Below, piece by piece: positions 21,094 to 25,774 of a stretch of DNA of 25,774 nt. This stretch comes from a virus, in the IMG/VR virus record IMGVR_UViG_3300032278_000104, positions 1 through 25,774 of that record. One strand, given 5' to 3'. Within the stretch, counting starts at the first letter, position 1. Each line of letters begins with the position of its first letter. The position numbers were made by a program, and so were the translations under genes. Under the pieces are notes generated by a model. That model was given only the letters and a program-made list of their open reading frames with translations. It searched no databases and was not told where the DNA came from.

Positions 21094-21853
21094 ACAACGT
21101 GCGATTGTCATTCCAGATCAACATTTTCCGTATCATAGCGAGGTTGCGCTTAATGTCATAATAAAGGCAATGGCTTTGGTAAAACCGCAGATTCTGGTGA
21201 ATCTCGGTGATGTCGGTGAGTGGTCTAGCGTTTCACCCTGGCAATATAAAGGGAACAGGAAAAGACCGCCACTCGAATTTGTCCTACCTGAGGTAGACAA
21301 AGAAATAGAGGCAGTGAATGCTGGATTGGACAAGATAGATGAGGCAGCTAAGAAAGCTGGCGTTAAAAAGAAGTACATGTGTACTGGGAATCATGATATA
21401 TGGTTAGACAATTTTGTAGAACGATATCCATATTTAAAAGAATATGGTTTTAATAACGCATGCAAGCTGAAGGAACGTAAATACATTGTATACAAATACA
21501 ATCAACCATTAACAATAGGAAAGATTACATTTATACATGGAGCTTATCATACAGTGTATCATGCAAAGCGTCATCTTGATGCTTATGGTTCATCTTTGAT
21601 ATATGGACATACACATGATGTGCAATCTCATTCTCTCACTAAACTTGGCGGTACTATCAGTGCCCATGCTCTTGGATGCATAAAAGATATGAGTGCTGAC
21701 AAAAACGAATGGTTAAGAGGCAGACTGCATAACTGGTCGCATGCTTTTGGTATAGTTGATTGGTTCACCAATAGAGATTTTAGAATAGAGGTAGTAGAGA
21801 TCCATAATGGCGTAACATCTGTATGGGGAAAACTAATAGACGGTAATGCCTAA
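21083..21853 (+). CDS. Calcineurin-like metallophosphoesterase
   Basis: 256 residues with the full metal-binding set of the family: PDQH (Asp12, His14), LGD (Asp43), GNHD (102-105), IHG (His152) and GHTH (175-178). All catalytic ligands are present, so an active di-metal phosphoesterase is expected. Substrates in this superfamily range from phosphoproteins to nucleic acids and cyclic nucleotides; the sequence does not say which. Overlaps of 11 and 8 nt with its neighbours place it in the late operon, although it is not a typical structural or lysis gene. It could process nucleic acid or counter a host nucleotide signal (speculative). Confidence 0.85.
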   Translation: MKIKQRAIVIPDQHFPYHSEVALNVIIKAMALVKPQILVNLGDVGEWSSVSPWQYKGNRKRPPLEFVLPEVDKEIEAVNAGLDKIDEAAKKAGVKKKYMCTGNHDIWLDNFVERYPYLKEYGFNNACKLKERKYIVYKYNQPLTIGKITFIHGAYHTVYHAKRHLDAYGSSLIYGHTHDVQSHSLTKLGGTISAHALGCIKDMSADKNEWLRGRLHNWSHAFGIVDWFTNRDFRIEVVEIHNGVTSVWGKLIDGNA

Positions 21854-24599
21854 AAAAGTATATGAGATCAATCCATTCCATGGCGGTATCAATACAAAAG
21901 ATGACCCCAGGGATATACTCGATCATCAGCTTGTAGATGTATTAGGAGCTTCTGTTGATTCTAAGGGTGTATTAAAGGTAATTGGTAATGCTGAAGACCT
22001 GGATATAACTATACCTGAAGCGTATCGTAGTGATAATAATGCATCTGGTTATGGATTCTTTCGTTTTAGCGCTGATACTGACGCTTCTGGTAATTCAGGC
22101 ACTGATGCAGATAATACTGATTATCTTCTTTTCTGGAGTGAAGATACTGAAAAATGCTATTGGTATAATGCTGACGACGATGCATGGACTGAAGCATTAG
22201 ATCTAGTTACACCATGGTCTGCAGCTGCGACTGATGGTAAGAGGAAGCCTATCTTTTCATTTGCTAATGGTGCTCTTCGAATAGCTGATTCTAATTTTAA
22301 TAATACAACGAATGAGACCTATTGGAAAGGCATTCTTGATAAGACGATTTTTAAAGGAGCGTCGAATCAAAGGGCTGATTCTGGTTGGTATACTCAATTA
22401 GCTTCAGTCGCGAAGCCTTCTGCAGCGCAAATTAAATCAGCTCTAATACTTGACGATGATCATACCCAAGTAGAAGATATAACTTGGAGTATATTTTCTG
22501 CAAGAGATTCTACTATTGATGTCTGGCGCGGTATGGATGATGAGGACGATTGGACTCTTGATGATGATTCTGGGGAAGTACTTGATTGGATAGATAGGCG
22601 ATATGGAGGAGGGCCATATGGATTACAGTGGTATCAGGAAGTTGGATGGCAATCGAACGATTGGGATGGCTCAAATGACTCTGCGCAAACTCATGGTTAT
22701 AAAATACACAAAGATGAAGCTACAGGATCAGCTGGCCTACGATGGTCTGGTTTTACAATAGACCCAGAAAAAAGTTTATATTTATCTTTACAATTAGAAT
22801 CTCAGGATCAGTTTGACGCTTGGGGTGCGGGATGGGCTAAGAATGCCGCTACTACAGTACAGTATGCCAATCTTACATTTGAATTATGGTTTGAAGAAGA
22901 TAATAGTAAAACTATAAGATGGAATATCAATTCAGCAGATTTACTGAAAAATGGTATTGATTGGTTCACTCTTGAACTTCCATATAGCGATGCTTTCGCT
23001 AATACGCTTGGAACTGATTATGATATAGAAACCATAAGGATAACATTAGATTCTAATGTTGTTAGATCAGAGTCTCATGACTATGAGAATATTATAAATT
23101 GGAATGCTATAAATATGGCAGATTTGAGACAAGGTGAACCAGATTTATTAGGTAAGGATTTATTAGGTATACGAGAAGTAGCGTATTCATTTGCATATGA
23201 TGATAAACGCACTGAAAGTACATTGCGAAGTTTGGGAAAAGTAGATTTTGGTTCTAGTATTTATGATTTTGGACATTCTATCCAATTTGGTGCGGAGAGT
23301 TTTACGAATAAGCGTATAAGAGGTGGAACTTTATATGTTTATGATAATGATATACCATATATGTTAGCGGAAGCAGACCTAGTTTATGGATTGCGTGGTA
23401 GTTGGGAATCTGATTGGCCAGGAGACGATACATCTACTGATCAATGGACACAATCTGATAATGGTTCTTCTGAATTACAAGAAAATGGATGTAGTTCCAA
23501 TGTTATATCATCTAATACTGTTCCATTGATAGAAACCTTTCAAGCTAGAAATGGGTTTAGCCATAAAGAAGATACTACTGACGCAAGGTACAAGTCTCTA
23601 GTGATAACTAATAATAGAGCCTATGCTGGAAATGTTTATATAGATGGTAAACATTATCCTGATAAGATGATAAAATCACAAGTATTTGATTATGACGTGT
23701 TTCCATTGGAAGGAAGATCTATTGATGTAGTGCAGGAGGATGGTGATAGCATCACAACAATGGCTACTTATGCAGATCGTATTTTTCAATTCAAGCGCAA
23801 AAAGTTATATATAATAAATATCAGTGAGACTGAGTTTCTCGAAGATGCTCATATTGGTTATGGTGTAGATCAACCACAGTGGGTCACTGAAGCAGATAAG
23901 GGAATAGCTTGGTTTAATAGAAATGGTGCTTATTTCTTCGATGGTAAGCAGATAAATAATCTTACCGATGGACTAATTGATCCTGATATATGGAGAGATT
24001 TTGTGGACGATGGTGGTAGTACAGGTCAGATATTTTATTTACCATTACAATCAAAAATACAGATTATAGGAGGTTATGTATTTCAAGGTATCCCTTGGTA
24101 CAATTATGAGTTTTCGCTTATAACTGGTGGTTGGTCTAGAGGAAAACGAAGATATATTCCAGGGGTAAGCGCTGATGCAACAAATCCAATCTTGGATATA
24201 GACAATGATGTAAAGGTTATTGCTCCAGATACTGGTAAGGTTTATAAATGGTCAGATACTGCTACCGATGCTATTGGTATAGCTGCTACATATTACATAG
24301 AAACTGGTGATAAAGTATTTGACTCTTCAGCTATTCGAAAAAAGATTTATCGTGTGCACATAACTCATAAGGGAGTTGGTGGTGCTACTGTGCAAGTCCA
24401 CGGAAGACCTGATAGAGGCACATATGTACTGTTAGGAGCATTAACTGATTATGATAATTTTACTGTTGAGGAATTCGATGTCTCTGGAATGAGCAATGCT
24501 AAGAGTTTTCAATTAAAAATAACTCAAACTGGATCACTTCCTGCTGATTTTGAGATTAATGATATAAATATAATATACAGAAGTAAGAATGTTAGGTAG
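21846..24599 (+). CDS. Large tail/nozzle-like structural protein (917 aa)
   Basis: 917 residues. The N-terminus YEINPFHGGINTKDDPRDIL then QLVDVLGASVDSKGVLKVIG is the NPF-GGINT-DP-I...L-N-GSV-L pattern of large podovirus tail proteins. Near residues 640-720, TMATYADRIFQFKRKKLYII and PQWVTEADKGIAWFNRNGAY with YFFDGKQINNLTDGL resemble the beta-propeller-like body of P22 gp10/nozzle-type proteins. It has many aromatic and acidic residues and no membrane segment. In podoviruses such proteins extend the tail below the adaptor and plug the channel. Its distance from the adaptor genes is unusual. Confidence is moderate, by pattern. Confidence 0.6.
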   Translation: MPKKVYEINPFHGGINTKDDPRDILDHQLVDVLGASVDSKGVLKVIGNAEDLDITIPEAYRSDNNASGYGFFRFSADTDASGNSGTDADNTDYLLFWSEDTEKCYWYNADDDAWTEALDLVTPWSAAATDGKRKPIFSFANGALRIADSNFNNTTNETYWKGILDKTIFKGASNQRADSGWYTQLASVAKPSAAQIKSALILDDDHTQVEDITWSIFSARDSTIDVWRGMDDEDDWTLDDDSGEVLDWIDRRYGGGPYGLQWYQEVGWQSNDWDGSNDSAQTHGYKIHKDEATGSAGLRWSGFTIDPEKSLYLSLQLESQDQFDAWGAGWAKNAATTVQYANLTFELWFEEDNSKTIRWNINSADLLKNGIDWFTLELPYSDAFANTLGTDYDIETIRITLDSNVVRSESHDYENIINWNAINMADLRQGEPDLLGKDLLGIREVAYSFAYDDKRTESTLRSLGKVDFGSSIYDFGHSIQFGAESFTNKRIRGGTLYVYDNDIPYMLAEADLVYGLRGSWESDWPGDDTSTDQWTQSDNGSSELQENGCSSNVISSNTVPLIETFQARNGFSHKEDTTDARYKSLVITNNRAYAGNVYIDGKHYPDKMIKSQVFDYDVFPLEGRSIDVVQEDGDSITTMATYADRIFQFKRKKLYIINISETEFLEDAHIGYGVDQPQWVTEADKGIAWFNRNGAYFFDGKQINNLTDGLIDPDIWRDFVDDGGSTGQIFYLPLQSKIQIIGGYVFQGIPWYNYEFSLITGGWSRGKRRYIPGVSADATNPILDIDNDVKVIAPDTGKVYKWSDTATDAIGIAATYYIETGDKVFDSSAIRKKIYRVHITHKGVGGATVQVHGRPDRGTYVLLGALTDYDNFTVEEFDVSGMSNAKSFQLKITQTGSLPADFEINDINIIYRSKNVR

Positions 24600-24601
24600 T
24601 T

Positions 24602-25774
24602 ATGCCATTAGATAGACAGTCAAGAATAAATAGGCATATAAAAGCTAGTAGACCACAGGTTAGTAATGGAGCGCCTGGAATATCTGAAGGTGTTAATGGC
24701 GATGTTACATACAGACAGGTTGGCGGTAGTTTATCTCAATATGTAAAAAAAGATAATAAATGGCATGAGATTTCTGGAGGTGCTACTGAAACTCAGATAA
24801 TTACTGTAGCTGGAGGAGGAACGACAACAGCGGCAGGGGGTGGTGTTAGCGATCACGATGAATTAAATAATCTTACTTCAGGTGATGACCATACACAGTA
24901 TGTACATAATACTACGGCTAGAACGATTACAGCGCAACATAACTTTACTAATGCAACAGTTCCATTTAGTGTTACAAGTACTAATAAGGTTACAAATCTA
25001 AACGCTGAACGGATTAATAGTAAAAGCTCTACAGATCTAGTACTAGTAGATGGCTCTCAGGCCTTATCAGCCAATTGGGATGCTGGAGCTTATCAGATAA
25101 GAGCTTTAACATTTCAATCTGATGTATCAGGATCACCACCATTCGTAGTAGCTTCTTCTAATAAGGTAGTAAATCTAAACGCAGACCAGTTAGATGGGAA
25201 TGATGAGTCCGCTTTTTTTAAGTTAGCAGATAGTGAAACAGTCACTGGTATTCCAGCTTTTAATGGAGGCACTTCAGGTGCCTCAGCGCCTTTTACTGTA
25301 GATTCTACTGATAAGGTAGCTAATCTAAATGCAGATTTGTTGGACGGATTTGATGAAAGCGCTTTCTTTAAACTTGCTGACAATGAAACTGTAACTGGAG
25401 TACCAGCCTTTAATGGCGGAACTTCAGGTTCTAGTTCTCCATTCTCAGTTGATTCTACTTATAAAGTTAGCAACCTCAATGCTGATCTATTAGATGGATA
25501 TGATGAAACTGCGTTCTTTCTATTAGCAGACGATGAAACTGTTACAGGACAACCTTCTTTCAATGGTGGTGATGGTTCTAGCCCACCATTCTATGTTGAT
25601 TCTGGCTATGTGGTTGCTGACTTAAATGCAGATAAGGCAGATGGATACCACTTTGATCAAGATGTAAGAACTACAGCTAGTCCTGCATTCGTAGGTTTAA
25701 CAGTAGGCGCTGGTAATATAGATTTAAATAGCAGTATGACTATCACTGGCGACATAACGGGAGATTCAGGCAAT
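24602..25774 (+). CDS. Tail fibre protein, cut by window edge (at least 391 aa)
   Basis: An ATG at 24602, two bases after the nozzle-like gene, opens a frame with no stop to the window end. It begins MPLDRQSRINRHIKASRP. After a Gly-rich linker it has DHDELNNLTSGDDHTQYV, a motif common in phage fibres. Five repeats of about 50 residues follow, with cores NLNAD-LDG-DE-AFF and ETVTG-PAFNGG-SG-S-PF-VDS. The final part (TTASPAFVGLTVGAGNID) is also fibre-like. Its C-terminal receptor domain lies outside. It is a third fibre-type gene, distinct from the two upstream. Confidence 0.8.
   Translation, partial: MPLDRQSRINRHIKASRPQVSNGAPGISEGVNGDVTYRQVGGSLSQYVKKDNKWHEISGGATETQIITVAGGGTTTAAGGGVSDHDELNNLTSGDDHTQYVHNTTARTITAQHNFTNATVPFSVTSTNKVTNLNAERINSKSSTDLVLVDGSQALSANWDAGAYQIRALTFQSDVSGSPPFVVASSNKVVNLNADQLDGNDESAFFKLADSETVTGIPAFNGGTSGASAPFTVDSTDKVANLNADLLDGFDESAFFKLADNETVTGVPAFNGGTSGSSSPFSVDSTYKVSNLNADLLDGYDETAFFLLADDETVTGQPSFNGGDGSSPPFYVDSGYVVADLNADKADGYHFDQDVRTTASPAFVGLTVGAGNIDLNSSMTITGDITGDSGN
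24995..25630 (+). repeat. Five ~150-bp coding repeats in fibre gene
   Basis: The cores N/DLNA(D/E) start at nt 24995, 25172, 25322, 25472 and 25619. The spacing is 177, 150, 150 and 147 nt (59, 50, 50, 49 residues). The three central units are the most alike, sharing FNGG and the ETVTG-P segment. The spacing always keeps the frame, as expected for a repeated fibre-shaft domain. Confidence 0.8.

Overview
The window looks like part of the genome of a tailed double-stranded DNA bacteriophage, AT-rich by eye. It carries the packaging, head, connector, fibre and lysis genes of a virion module. Large terminase, a long P22-like portal, a scaffold-like protein and an SU10-type HK97-fold major capsid protein follow one another. 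No tape-measure gene or tail-tube/sheath genes are visible. A short-tailed (podovirus-like) virion is therefore the best guess, but this is inference. Shine-Dalgarno sites (GGAGG/AAGGAG types) and several GTG/TTG starts point to a bacterial host; the host itself cannot be named. The fibre domains seen are common in aquatic environmental phages.

Layout. (1) 1-1456: a leftward cluster of small genes: a partial gene, a P-loop polynucleotide-kinase-like protein, a 54-aa gene coupled to it by a GTGA overlap, and an unknown 132-aa protein. Intergenic spaces hold hairpins and shared short motifs. (2) 1457-1687: a divergent control region packed with inverted repeats. (3) 1688-2272: small rightward genes, two with predicted membrane segments, and two sequences resembling T7-type promoters followed by strong RNA hairpins. 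(4) 2233-4813: putative small terminase, a nested small ORF, large terminase and a 53-aa gene. (5) 4814-4923: two adjacent diverged ~46-nt repeats ending in an intrinsic terminator whose U-tract touches the portal start codon. (6) 4924-9636: portal, scaffold-like protein, major capsid protein and a UUCG-capped GC hairpin. (7) 9652-13241: an adaptor-like protein with a long coiled coil, a small structural protein, a head-tail-adaptor-like protein split into two ORFs, and two small beta-rich structural proteins. (8) 13265-19074: two adjacent fibre genes with related N-termini, the second 1630 aa and repetitive. (9) 19126-21093: a likely lysis cassette of small coiled-coil and membrane proteins, a tiny basic peptide and a lysozyme/transglycosylase-like enzyme. 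(10) 21083-21853: a calcineurin-like metallophosphoesterase. (11) 21846-24599: a large nozzle/stabilisation-like protein. (12) 24602 to the end: a further fibre gene with ~50-residue repeats, cut by the window edge.

The rightward genes are tightly packed, often with ATGA or TAATG overlaps, as expected of one or a few late operons. The most notable signals are the split adaptor, the repeat-plus-terminator fused to the portal start, the T7-like promoter sequences and hairpins at 1951-2062, and the structured divergent region. No tRNA, CRISPR array, insertion sequence or integrase was recognised.
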